From contig NZ_JAKVPE010000001.1 of the NCBI RefSeq assembly GCF_022482365.1, positions 1,178,001 through 1,242,000 on the forward strand: DNA of 64,000 nt, read 5' to 3'. A model generated the notes under the pieces. The model was not told the DNA's origin, searched no databases, and saw nothing but the letters and a program-made list of their open reading frames with translations. Made by a program: the position numbers and the translations under genes. The first letter of the stretch is position 1. Every line of letters starts with the position of its first letter. The DNA comes from Limosilactobacillus sp. (GTDB lineage Bacteria > Bacillota > Bacilli > Lactobacillales > Lactobacillaceae). This document shows, in pieces, positions 35,204 through 42,506 of this stretch.

Positions 35204-35986
35204 TTACTTGCTGTGCTTCAGCAAATCTTGTTTCATTTCGTTAAACCGCTTGGCATCCAAGACCTTCAACCGTGGGAAGCTCTTGACCAGGCGCCGTTCG
35301 TTCCAGTTTAATAGGCGCAAATCCATTTCGGCACGCCGGTCCAGCATCTCCGCACGCCAGTTGTCCAGCTGCTTGGCCAGTGCGGGTTTTTCTTCCGGCA
35401 GGGCGGATTCCAGCCGTTTGCGCAGGCGTTCGCGGTAGGCCTCGGCCCGTTCGTTCCACATCTTGGTCGTGGTGTGGAAGTGCTGCACGCTGATGATTGT
35501 CAGGACCGTGTCGGTGCCCATCACGAGCACCACCATGAGGGCCAGCATCCCGTGGGTGTGGGCCTCCTCCCAGTTGATCACCCGCTGGACGGCGGGCTGG
35601 ATGAAGCGGACCAGCACTACCACGCCGATTGCCCAGAAGAGGGAAATCTGTGGTGCCACCCGCCCCTGGAGGTTGCCCCAGAGGTGCGAGTAGTCCCAGA
35701 GCTTCATGTGAAAGACCTTTTCCAAGAAGAGGCTGGCGACGTACTCAAAAATGCTGGCGACGACAAAGCCCACCAAAAAGAGCAGGATCAGGTTGTCGGA
35801 GACGCGAAATGTCGTGATCAAAATCGTGGTCACCGCAAAACCGTAGACCGGACAGTAGGGGCCGAAAAGAAAGCCCCGGTAGGCAAAGTGGTGGTCTTTG
35901 ATGGAACAGTAGATTGTCTCCCACACCCAGCCGATGACGGCGTAGGTAAAGAAGAGAACGATGATCTCGGATAGGCTGTAGGGCAT
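35204..35986 (-). CDS. Putative ABC transporter permease (CmpB-type membrane protein)
   Basis: 260 residues with five or six hydrophobic segments and a basic, coiled C-terminal tail of about 80 residues. The N-terminal pattern (FTYAVIGWVWETIYCS, GFLFGPYCPVYGF, FEYVASLFLEKVF, LWDYSHLWGNLQGRV) is diagnostic of the ABC_trans_CmpB family. The family's naming as a permease is by annotation only. It begins 11 bp after the ABC-F stop and is very probably in the same operon. Confidence 0.78.
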   Translation of the reverse strand: MPYSLSEIIVLFFTYAVIGWVWETIYCSIKDHHFAYRGFLFGPYCPVYGFAVTTILITTFRVSDNLILLFLVGFVVASIFEYVASLFLEKVFHMKLWDYSHLWGNLQGRVAPQISLFWAIGVVVLVRFIQPAVQRVINWEEAHTHGMLALMVVLVMGTDTVLTIISVQHFHTTTKMWNERAEAYRERLRKRLESALPEEKPALAKQLDNWRAEMLDRRAEMDLRLLNWNERRLVKSFPRLKVLDAKRFNEMKQDLLKHSK

Positions 35987-35997
35987 GTTTTCCTCCC

Positions 35998-37539
35998 TTA
36001 TTTCAGGCTGAGTTTTTCGACGTTGAGAATCTTATCAAGCCACCCGGTGTAGAAGCTTTCCTCGTGGCTGACCAGGAGCAGGTTGCCTGGAAACTCTTGC
36101 AGGGCGGTCTTTAGCCCCTCCTTGGTCTCGTCGTCCAGGTGGTTGGTCGGTTCGTCCATGATCAGGAAGTTGCACGGCGTCAGCTCCAGGATAGCCAGCT
36201 TGACCTTGGTCTGTTCACCCCCGGACAGGAGCTGAAGCGGCTTTTGGGTGTTGGCGGCATTGATTCCCGCCCGGGCCAGCTTGGTCCGAATGGTCCGCGG
36301 CTGCATGGTTGGAAAAAGATTTTGGATCGTCTGCAACGGCGTCAGTGACGGATCGTCCCAGACCAGATCCTGGTCAAAGTAATTGATCTTGGCCGACGGG
36401 GAGAAGGTTGCTGTCCCGCCCAGCGCCGGAATTTTTTTCAGGATCGACTTGATCAAAGTCGACTTACCGACCCCATTGAAACCGGTGAAGAGCAGCTTCT
36501 CCCCCATCGTCATCGAGAAGGTCACCGGCGCCAGCAGCGGCCGGCCGTAACCCACCGACAGCTTTTCGACCCGCAGTGCGTTGGCCGAGCCGGTGTTTTC
36601 GTATGGGAAGTGGAAGGTGGCCTTGAGGTTGTCCTCCGGCGGATCGATCCGCTTCATCCGGGCCAGCATCTTCTCCCGGGACTTGGCCATCGTCGACTTG
36701 GATCCGGCCTTGTTCTTGCGGATGAATCGCTCGGCCTTTTCGATCACGACCTGCTGCTTCTCGTATTCGCGCTCCTGGAATTCCTTGCGTTCCTCCTTTT
36801 GACGCATTGCCTGCTGGAAGCTGCCCCGGTACTTGGTAATCTTGCCAAAGGAGACGTCACAGATCGTGTTGGTGACCTTTTCGAGGAAGTCGTAGTCGTG
36901 GGAAATGATCATCGCCGCCCCGTCGAAATCGTTGAGGTAGTCGATCAGCCATTCGATGTGGGCCGTATCCAGGTAGTTGGTCGGTTCGTCCAGCAGGATC
37001 ACGTCCGGGTTCTCCAGCAGCATCTTGGCCAAGATGATCTTCGAGCGTTGACCGCCACTCATCTCCGAGACGACGTGATCCTTGCCGATGTCGGTCAGCC
37101 CGAGCCCGTTCATGACCCGTTCGACCTGGGTCTCAATATCGTAAAAGTTATTGGCATCCAGTTTTTCCTGAATCCGGCCGGCCTTGGTCAGCAGCTCATC
37201 ATCCATCTTCGTCGCGTATTCCGTGTAGTAGGCGTTCATCTGGTCGTTGAGCTTGTACAGGTCCGCAAAGGCGGTGTGTAAAAACTCAATCAAAGTCATC
37301 CCCTGGGGAATGTCCACGTACTGGTCGAGGTAGCCGATCTTGACCCCCTTCTGCCACTTCACGCTGCCATCGACGGGCAGGACCTTGCCGATCAGGATCT
37401 TAATCAGCGTACTCTTGCCGGCCCCGTTTTGGCCGACGATCCCCATGTGTTCGTGTTTTTCCAATTGAAAGCTGGCGTCCTCGTACAATTTCTTGTCGGC
37501 ATAGGACATCGTCAGGCCTTCAACATCTAACACTGCCAT
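35998..37539 (-). CDS. ABC-F family ATPase (translation factor type)
   Basis: 513 residues with two ABC cassettes and no membrane part. Cassette 1: Walker A GQNGAGKST, signature EMSGGQRSK, Walker B LLDEPTNYLD. Cassette 2: GFNGVGKST, LLSGGEQTK, MDEPTNHLD. The linker (about 240-310) is charged and coiled, as in YkpA/YbiT/EttA proteins that act at the ribosomal E site. LSGG in the second cassette and the short linker favour the YbiT-like housekeeping group over an antibiotic resistance protein. Start ATG 37539. Confidence 0.9.
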   Translation of the reverse strand: MAVLDVEGLTMSYADKKLYEDASFQLEKHEHMGIVGQNGAGKSTLIKILIGKVLPVDGSVKWQKGVKIGYLDQYVDIPQGMTLIEFLHTAFADLYKLNDQMNAYYTEYATKMDDELLTKAGRIQEKLDANNFYDIETQVERVMNGLGLTDIGKDHVVSEMSGGQRSKIILAKMLLENPDVILLDEPTNYLDTAHIEWLIDYLNDFDGAAMIISHDYDFLEKVTNTICDVSFGKITKYRGSFQQAMRQKEERKEFQEREYEKQQVVIEKAERFIRKNKAGSKSTMAKSREKMLARMKRIDPPEDNLKATFHFPYENTGSANALRVEKLSVGYGRPLLAPVTFSMTMGEKLLFTGFNGVGKSTLIKSILKKIPALGGTATFSPSAKINYFDQDLVWDDPSLTPLQTIQNLFPTMQPRTIRTKLARAGINAANTQKPLQLLSGGEQTKVKLAILELTPCNFLIMDEPTNHLDDETKEGLKTALQEFPGNLLLVSHEESFYTGWLDKILNVEKLSLK

Positions 37540-37733
37540 TTATTTTCACCCCATTATGCATCAATATGATTGTTTTCCATGGTATCACAATCCGCGCTGC
37601 TCCAGCAATTGCTTGCCTTTATTACAATCAGCTAACATTATTTGTCATTTTTCTTTTGGAAAGCCTTCACATTTTCTTCATATCGTCCGTTTAAGGTAAA
37701 AAGCGTAGTCTTAAGCAAAAATTAACAGATGGA

Positions 37734-38762
37734 GTGATTCTTATCATTAAGAAGAAAATTGTTTCCAAGACACTGATGGCCGCATTGGGGGCAGCGAGTG
37801 CCCTGGCCGTCGCAACCACGGCCAACGCCGACACCCAGGTGCAGGTCAAAGCGGGTGACACCGTTTGGAACTACGCCCAGGAATACAAGACCACGGTCAA
37901 CGCGATCGTCCAACGCAACCAGCTGGCGAATCCAGACGTCCTGCAAGTTGGGCAAACGCTGATCATTCCTGACTCCGCAACGAGCGCCACCAGCCAGGCC
38001 GACACGACCAGCGCGGCAGTCGCAAGCATCGTCAACCCGCTGAGCACCAGTACGGCCGCCTCGAGCAGCTCAACGACGGCGGTTCTTGCCACCAGCGCCG
38101 CTAGCCAAAGCAGTCTGACCACTAGTCAGAGTTCGACGGCAGATAGTACGGCCCTGACCAGCGCTAACGCCCAGAGCCAAGCGGGTTCCGCAACGACGAC
38201 CAACAATTACACCCCAGCCAGCGGCACCCCAACGACCTACGCCGCTAATTCTGCCGCCGCTTACCAGGCGATGAGCAACTACACCATCAGCTACGGCAGC
38301 GCCCAAGCTCGGACCGCCGCGGCCTACACACCACAGACCAGTAGCCAGAGCTATTCTAGTTCAAGCACGGCGCAAACCACTAGCACTGCTTCGCAAAGCA
38401 GTACCAGCACCACGACCTCAAGTGCCGTAGCAACCGCCAAGTCGATGATTGGGGTTCCGTACGTTTGGGGTGGGAACACGCCGAGCGGCTTCGACTGCTC
38501 CGGCTTGGTTCAATACTCCTACAACCTGGGGTCCAACTACCGGACTACCTACCAACAGGCCACCCTTGGTCAGCACAAGTACGACGTAGAAAACGCCCAG
38601 AGCGGTGACCTCTACTTCTGGGGGACCGAAAGCGCACCGTACCACGTCGCCATTGCGGAGGGGAACGGAAATTACATCCAGGCCCCAACCCCTGGTCAAA
38701 CCGTTCAGGAAGGTAATATTCAATACTACCGGCCGAACTACTACATCAGCATGAACCAGTAA
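37734..38762 (+). CDS. Secreted LysM - NlpC/P60 peptidoglycan hydrolase
   Basis: About 340 residues. Signal peptide (KKKIVSKTLMAALGAASALAVATTANA, cleaved after ANA; written here in part), one LysM repeat (VKAGDTVWNYAQ to LIIPD), about 170 residues of Ser/Thr/Ala-rich linker, and an NlpC/P60 domain with catalytic Cys in FDCSGLVQYSY, His in YHVAIAEG and the third polar residue after YIQAP. Such enzymes cut D-Glu/diaminopimelate stem peptides. The start is unclear: GTG 37734 has no site upstream, while GGAGTGA at 37731 would suit ATC/ATT at 37743-37748. Transcribed alone. Confidence 0.88.
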   Translation: MILIIKKKIVSKTLMAALGAASALAVATTANADTQVQVKAGDTVWNYAQEYKTTVNAIVQRNQLANPDVLQVGQTLIIPDSATSATSQADTTSAAVASIVNPLSTSTAASSSSTTAVLATSAASQSSLTTSQSSTADSTALTSANAQSQAGSATTTNNYTPASGTPTTYAANSAAAYQAMSNYTISYGSAQARTAAAYTPQTSSQSYSSSSTAQTTSTASQSSTSTTTSSAVATAKSMIGVPYVWGGNTPSGFDCSGLVQYSYNLGSNYRTTYQQATLGQHKYDVENAQSGDLYFWGTESAPYHVAIAEGNGNYIQAPTPGQTVQEGNIQYYRPNYYISMNQ

Positions 38763-38789
38763 AGATTAAATTTTTCTAATGAAAAGAAT

Positions 38790-38818
38790 TGACAGCTTGC
38801 CAGACCTTGGGTATACTA
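38790..38818 (+). promoter_or_regulatory. Consensus sigma-A promoter of the trp leader
   Basis: TTGACA (38790-38795), 17-bp spacer, TATACT (38813-38818). Near-perfect vegetative promoter, 32 bp before the leader ATG. Confidence 0.85.
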
Positions 38819-38850
38819 AGAGCAATTAATAACCAAGGAGCAAGCAACAA

Positions 38851-38901
38851 TGAAGAAGTTTCAATCTCACAACGTGAATATTCGTTGGCAAAGCCGGTAG
38901 A
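38851..38901 (+). CDS. Leader peptide of the trpXYZ operon
   Basis: A 16-residue reading frame, MKKFQSHNVNIRWQSR, with AAGGAG 9 nt upstream and a consensus promoter before that. It has one Trp codon (TGG 38887-38889), three codons before the stop region. The AGCCGG overlapping its end can pair with CCGGCT at about 38948-38953, so ribosome position at TGG would decide which downstream structure forms. This is inferred as ribosome-mediated control of the tryptophan transporter; no similar peptide was compared. Confidence 0.65.
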
Positions 38902-39052
38902 CGGGTTGTTTCGGTATCGATGCAACCTGACAACAGATTGCATCTGTGCCGGCTGAGATTGTTATTTCATTCAGTCCGCATGGATCCACATGCGGGCTTT
39001 TTAATTTGCTTAACCAGCGAGGGTCCTGCATGCGGACGCTCGCTTTTTATTT
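38892..39052 (+). promoter_or_regulatory. Attenuation region with tandem terminators before trpX
   Basis: Alternative helices are possible: AGCCGG with CCGGCT, GGTTG with CAACC, GATGCAA with TTGCATC. Two terminator hairpins follow: CCGCATG-GATCCA-CATGCGG plus TTTTT (38976-39002), and AGCGAG...CTCGCT plus TTTTTATTTT (39016-39052). Both precede trpX, so transcription must pass them. The remainder of this 311-bp gap is the promoter and leader peptide. Confidence 0.7.
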
Positions 39053-39073
39053 TAGAAAGGTGTGAATCATCAC

Positions 39074-40063
39074 ATGAAGCGCATGTATAGCCTCATTGCA
39101 ATTATTCTTGTTTTCCTGGGCTTCGCCTTCTTCAAGGAAAACGGTGGTTTGGTCAAGCAGCAAACGCCTAAGATCGGGGTCCTGACCCTGATGCACCACC
39201 CGGCCCTCGACCAGATCTACAAGGGCTTTGTCGATGAGTTGGCCAAGGAAGGCTACCACAACGACAAGAACATCAAGATCGAGTACCAAAACGCCAACGG
39301 GGACCAGAGCAACCTGAAGACGATGGCCTCCAAGCTGGTCAACGACAACTGTACCGTCATCTACAGCATCACCACCCCGGCGGCCCAGGCGGTTGCCAAC
39401 TCTACCACCAAGACGCCAATTATCCTCGGTGCGGTCACTGATCCAAAGGGTGCCGGCTTGGTTAAGGACAACAAGCATCCCGGCGGCAACATCACCGGGG
39501 TCTCCGATCAGGCCCCAATCAAGGAGCAGATTAACCTGATCAAGGAATTCATGCCAAACATGAAGACGCTCGGGGTCATCTACACCTCTAGCGATTCCTC
39601 AGCCGTCGCCGGCTACCACCAGATCGTCCGTGAATGTAAGAAGCAAGGAATCACGCTGAAGGCCTACTCAATCGCCAACAGCAACGACCTCAACCAGGTT
39701 TCCGAGCAGATGCTCAGCCAGGTCGACGCCGTGATCGTCCCGACCGACAACACCATCGCCGGGGCCATGCAGACCCTGGTCAAGAACGCCAACGCGGCGA
39801 AGAAGCCGGTCTTCCCGGCTGCCGGAACCATGGTCAAGCAGGGCGGGGTTGCAACCTACAGCGTTAACCAGTACGACCTCGGTGTCCGGGGCGCCAAGAT
39901 GACCGTCAAAGTTCTCAAGGGCAAGAAGCCGGCAGAAACACCGATCCAGTACGTTCGCCACGGTGAACCGGTCCTGAACCTCAAGCAAGCTCGCAAGCTC
40001 GGCCTGACCGTTCCAAAGCATTTCCAAAAAGAAGCACAGCAAGAAGGAGTGATCTACAAATGA
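39074..40063 (+). CDS. trpX: Tryptophan ABC transporter substrate-binding protein
   Basis: 329 residues of the ABC-type sugar/amino-acid-like binding family that includes TrpX. A short N-terminal hydrophobic segment (MYSLIAIILVFLGFAFF) anchors or exports it, followed by KIGVLTLMHHPALDQIYKGF and GAVTDPKGAGLV motifs typical of this group. ATG 39074 is preferred to the GTG at 39062, which is too close to AAAGGTG. Its stop overlaps trpY by 4 bp. Specificity for tryptophan is inferred from family layout and the Trp-containing leader. Confidence 0.87.
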   Translation: MKRMYSLIAIILVFLGFAFFKENGGLVKQQTPKIGVLTLMHHPALDQIYKGFVDELAKEGYHNDKNIKIEYQNANGDQSNLKTMASKLVNDNCTVIYSITTPAAQAVANSTTKTPIILGAVTDPKGAGLVKDNKHPGGNITGVSDQAPIKEQINLIKEFMPNMKTLGVIYTSSDSSAVAGYHQIVRECKKQGITLKAYSIANSNDLNQVSEQMLSQVDAVIVPTDNTIAGAMQTLVKNANAAKKPVFPAAGTMVKQGGVATYSVNQYDLGVRGAKMTVKVLKGKKPAETPIQYVRHGEPVLNLKQARKLGLTVPKHFQKEAQQEGVIYK

Positions 40064-40956
40064 ATCTTATCGTTTCCTCAATCGGGCAAGGGCTGCTCTG
40101 GGCACTCCTCGGGCTCGGCCTCTACCTAACCTTTAGAATCCTCGACTTCTGCGACATGACCGTTGAAGGGACCTTCCCGCTGGGCGCGGCCACCGCGGTT
40201 ACCGCCATCACCCACGGGGTCAGCCCGCTTCTGGCCACCCTGCTAGCGGTCGGGACCGGGATGATCGCCGGCCTGATCACCGGCCTGCTCTATACCAAGG
40301 GCAAGATCCCCAGCCTGCTCGCCGGGATCCTGACAATGACCGCCATCTACTCGGTCAATCTGCGAATCATGGGCAAGTCCAACATCTCGCTGCTGGGCAA
40401 GCCGACCCTGTTCAACGGGGCCCTCACGAACTTGCCCCAGTACTTCGATAGCGTCACGCTGGGATTGATCGTGATCGCCATCGTCACCATCCTGATGGTT
40501 GCCTTCCTCGCAACCGACTACGGCCAGGCCTTCATCGCCACCGGGGACAACCCGACGATGGCCAAGGCATTCGGGATCCACACCGACAAGATGGTGATCG
40601 TCGGTCTGATGGTTTCCAACGGGATGGTCGGCCTCTGTGGCGCCCTGATCGCCCAGAACAACGGGTACGCCGACGTCAACATGGGGATTGGGACCATCGT
40701 TATTGCCCTGGCCTCAATCATCATCGGTGAGGTGGCCTTCGGTGAACTGACTCTCAACCAACGGCTGGTTGCGGTCACCCTGGGTAGTATCATCTACCGG
40801 CTGATCCTGCTGGCGGTTCTGCAGCTTGGTTTTTCCGCCAACGACCTCAACCTCATTTCGTCGATCGTCCTCGCCATCAGCATGATGATTCCGCAATTCG
40901 AACAGCACCTCAACATTAAGAAGCCAATTCTCAGGGGGGTTCAGCCACATGAGTAA
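40060..40956 (+). CDS. trpY: Tryptophan ABC transporter permease
   Basis: 298 residues with about eight membrane segments, of the BPD_transp_2 family (branched-chain amino acid-like permeases). Typical segment DFCDMTVEGTFPLGAA near the N-terminus and TDYGQAFIATGDNPTMAKAFGI in the cytoplasmic loop. It starts inside the trpX stop (ATGA) and overlaps trpZ by 8 bp, so all three are translated together. Confidence 0.88.
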   Translation: MNLIVSSIGQGLLWALLGLGLYLTFRILDFCDMTVEGTFPLGAATAVTAITHGVSPLLATLLAVGTGMIAGLITGLLYTKGKIPSLLAGILTMTAIYSVNLRIMGKSNISLLGKPTLFNGALTNLPQYFDSVTLGLIVIAIVTILMVAFLATDYGQAFIATGDNPTMAKAFGIHTDKMVIVGLMVSNGMVGLCGALIAQNNGYADVNMGIGTIVIALASIIIGEVAFGELTLNQRLVAVTLGSIIYRLILLAVLQLGFSANDLNLISSIVLAISMMIPQFEQHLNIKKPILRGVQPHE

Positions 40957-41713
40957 GCCAATTTTAGAGTTAAAAAACGTTCAGACCGTCGTTAACAAGG
41001 GCACTTCCAACGAGACGATGATTTTGAAGGGAATCAACCTGGAGATCAACGACGGCGACTTCATCACCATCGTCGGGACGAACGGGGCCGGGAAATCCAC
41101 CCTCTTCAACGTCATCGGTGGCAACCTGCGCGCCGACAACGGCCAGATCCTGCACAACGGCAAGGACATCACCTCTTCCAGCGAGGAGGACCGGACCGCC
41201 TTCCTCTCGCGGGTCTTCCAGGATCCTAAACTGGGGACGGCACCGCGGATGACGGTCGCCGAAAACATGCTGCTGGCCACCAAGCGGGGCGAGCGGCGCC
41301 ACCTGATTCCACGAAAGCTCAAGCAGAACATGGCCCGCTTCACCAAGCTGGCCGCCACGATGAATAACGGCCTGGAAGACCGGATGACCACGGCGACCGG
41401 GGCCCTCTCCGGTGGTCAGCGTCAGGCCCTGAGCTTCTTGATGGCCACCCTCAAGCGGCCGGATATCCTGCTACTGGACGAACACACCGCCGCCCTGGAC
41501 CCTCACACCAGTTTGAACCTTCTCCACGCTACGAACGAGCGGATCACCCACGACCACCTGACGGCCCTGATGATCACCCACCACCTGGAGGATGCTCTGA
41601 CCTACGGCAACCGGCTGATCGTGCTAAAGGACGGTCAGATCAAGGCCGACTTCAGCGGTCCGGAAAAGGAACAACTGACCGTGGACAAGCTGTATCAGTA
41701 TTTTGAAGATTAA
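40949..41713 (+). CDS. trpZ: Tryptophan ABC transporter ATPase
   Basis: 254 residues. Walker A GTNGAGKST, Q-loop VFQDPKLGT, signature LSGGQRQAL, Walker B LLLDEHTAALD and switch His in ITHHLEDAL. The DEHTAALDP wording is usual for this transporter group. Last gene of trpXYZ, followed by a terminator. Confidence 0.9.
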   Translation: MSKPILELKNVQTVVNKGTSNETMILKGINLEINDGDFITIVGTNGAGKSTLFNVIGGNLRADNGQILHNGKDITSSSEEDRTAFLSRVFQDPKLGTAPRMTVAENMLLATKRGERRHLIPRKLKQNMARFTKLAATMNNGLEDRMTTATGALSGGQRQALSFLMATLKRPDILLLDEHTAALDPHTSLNLLHATNERITHDHLTALMITHHLEDALTYGNRLIVLKDGQIKADFSGPEKEQLTVDKLYQYFED

Positions 41714-41715
41714 TA

Positions 41716-41758
41716 AAATCGGAAGAGCCAGCATTTCTGCTACCCTTCCGATTTTTAT
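41716..41758 (+). terminator. Terminator of trpXYZ
   Basis: AAATCGGAAG pairs with CTTCCGATTT across an 18-nt loop with a small inner hairpin, then TTATTTT. Confidence 0.82.
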
Positions 41759-41792
41759 TTTATCTTTATAAAGCTTTTTTCACAGTCAAACT

Positions 41793-42062
41793 TTATTCCG
41801 CTTGCCATTTTCCGAGGCGCCGCAGGTTCATCCGAAACCCACGAGCAGCCCAGGCAACCCAGTGGCTGATCCACTGCTTGCCCATGCTCAGCGGCCGCGA
41901 AATCTCTTCGTCATAGTCATCCAAATACAGGTTGTCATACCGATCGAGGTGACCAAACGGCTGGTGGTTGATCGCAAACCGATAGGTGGTCTCACCGCTC
42001 GTCGCCGGTTCAACCTCAACCCGCTCTTCCTTCATTACCTTCAACAAATCCTTGTCCGTCAT
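41793..42062 (-). CDS. Small conserved-looking hypothetical protein
   Basis: 89 residues, not recognised. It starts MTDKDLLKVMKEERVEVEP, has a short beta-like middle (TTYRFAINHQPFGHLDRYDNLYLDDYDEE) and a Trp-rich basic C-terminus (QWISHWVAWAARGFRM). AAAGGGG lies upstream of ATG 42062. It diverges from the 78-residue gene with 113 bp between. Codon use matches its neighbours, so I judge it real; no membrane segment or motif is evident. Confidence 0.6.
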   Translation of the reverse strand: MTDKDLLKVMKEERVEVEPATSGETTYRFAINHQPFGHLDRYDNLYLDDYDEEISRPLSMGKQWISHWVAWAARGFRMNLRRLGKWQAE

Positions 42063-42175
42063 TTATCAGCGCCCCTTTCATTCATTCTTCACCTCCATTA
42101 TAGGGGGATTGGCCGGCCACGTTAAATTGCGCGCTCTGCTTAGGCCCGTTATGATAGTAATCAGAGGTGAAGAAT

Positions 42176-42412
42176 ATGGAACCAAATACCTACCAAGAAT
42201 TGCTCAACTGGCTGCACGGCCGGCATTACGAGCTGCAGGCCACTGACGGCCGCTTGCAGCTTTTGCGCCAGGGCCAAGTGATCGCCGTGGTAACCCCGCC
42301 CGATCGCTACCAGGTACAAAACCTTGACCTGAGCTTTAACGACTGGGTGGAATTCAACAAATGCCTGCGCAACGTTCGCCACTACCTGGTGGCCACGGGC
42401 CAGGCAAAATAG
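42176..42412 (+). CDS. Small hypothetical protein
   Basis: 78 residues, not recognised. It begins MEPNTYQELLNWLHGRHYELQ and reads as a compact alpha/beta protein with LRQGQVIAVVTPPDRYQV. AGAGGTG six nt upstream fixes ATG 42176; an in-frame GTG at 42167 is inside that site. It is divergent from the 89-residue gene and ends at a terminator, so it has its own transcript. Confidence 0.6.
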   Translation: MEPNTYQELLNWLHGRHYELQATDGRLQLLRQGQVIAVVTPPDRYQVQNLDLSFNDWVEFNKCLRNVRHYLVATGQAK

Positions 42413-42430
42413 GACATTCTTAAGCATCAT

Positions 42431-42470
42431 AAAAAGCCCCGGGCCATTTCCAGATGGTCCGGGGCTTTGT
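42431..42470. terminator. Bidirectional terminator
   Basis: AAAGCCCCGGGCCAT pairs with ATGGTCCGGGGCTTT (one mismatch), between the convergent 78-residue gene and ppsA. Confidence 0.9.
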
Positions 42471-42506
42471 AATCAAAATCAAGGAAATTGACAAAGTACT
42501 ATCTTA

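Noticed and set aside
35998-37539. ABC-F protein as an antibiotic resistance determinant
   Set aside because: Linker length and motifs fit housekeeping YbiT/YkpA-like proteins; no mobile context or leader attenuator is present.
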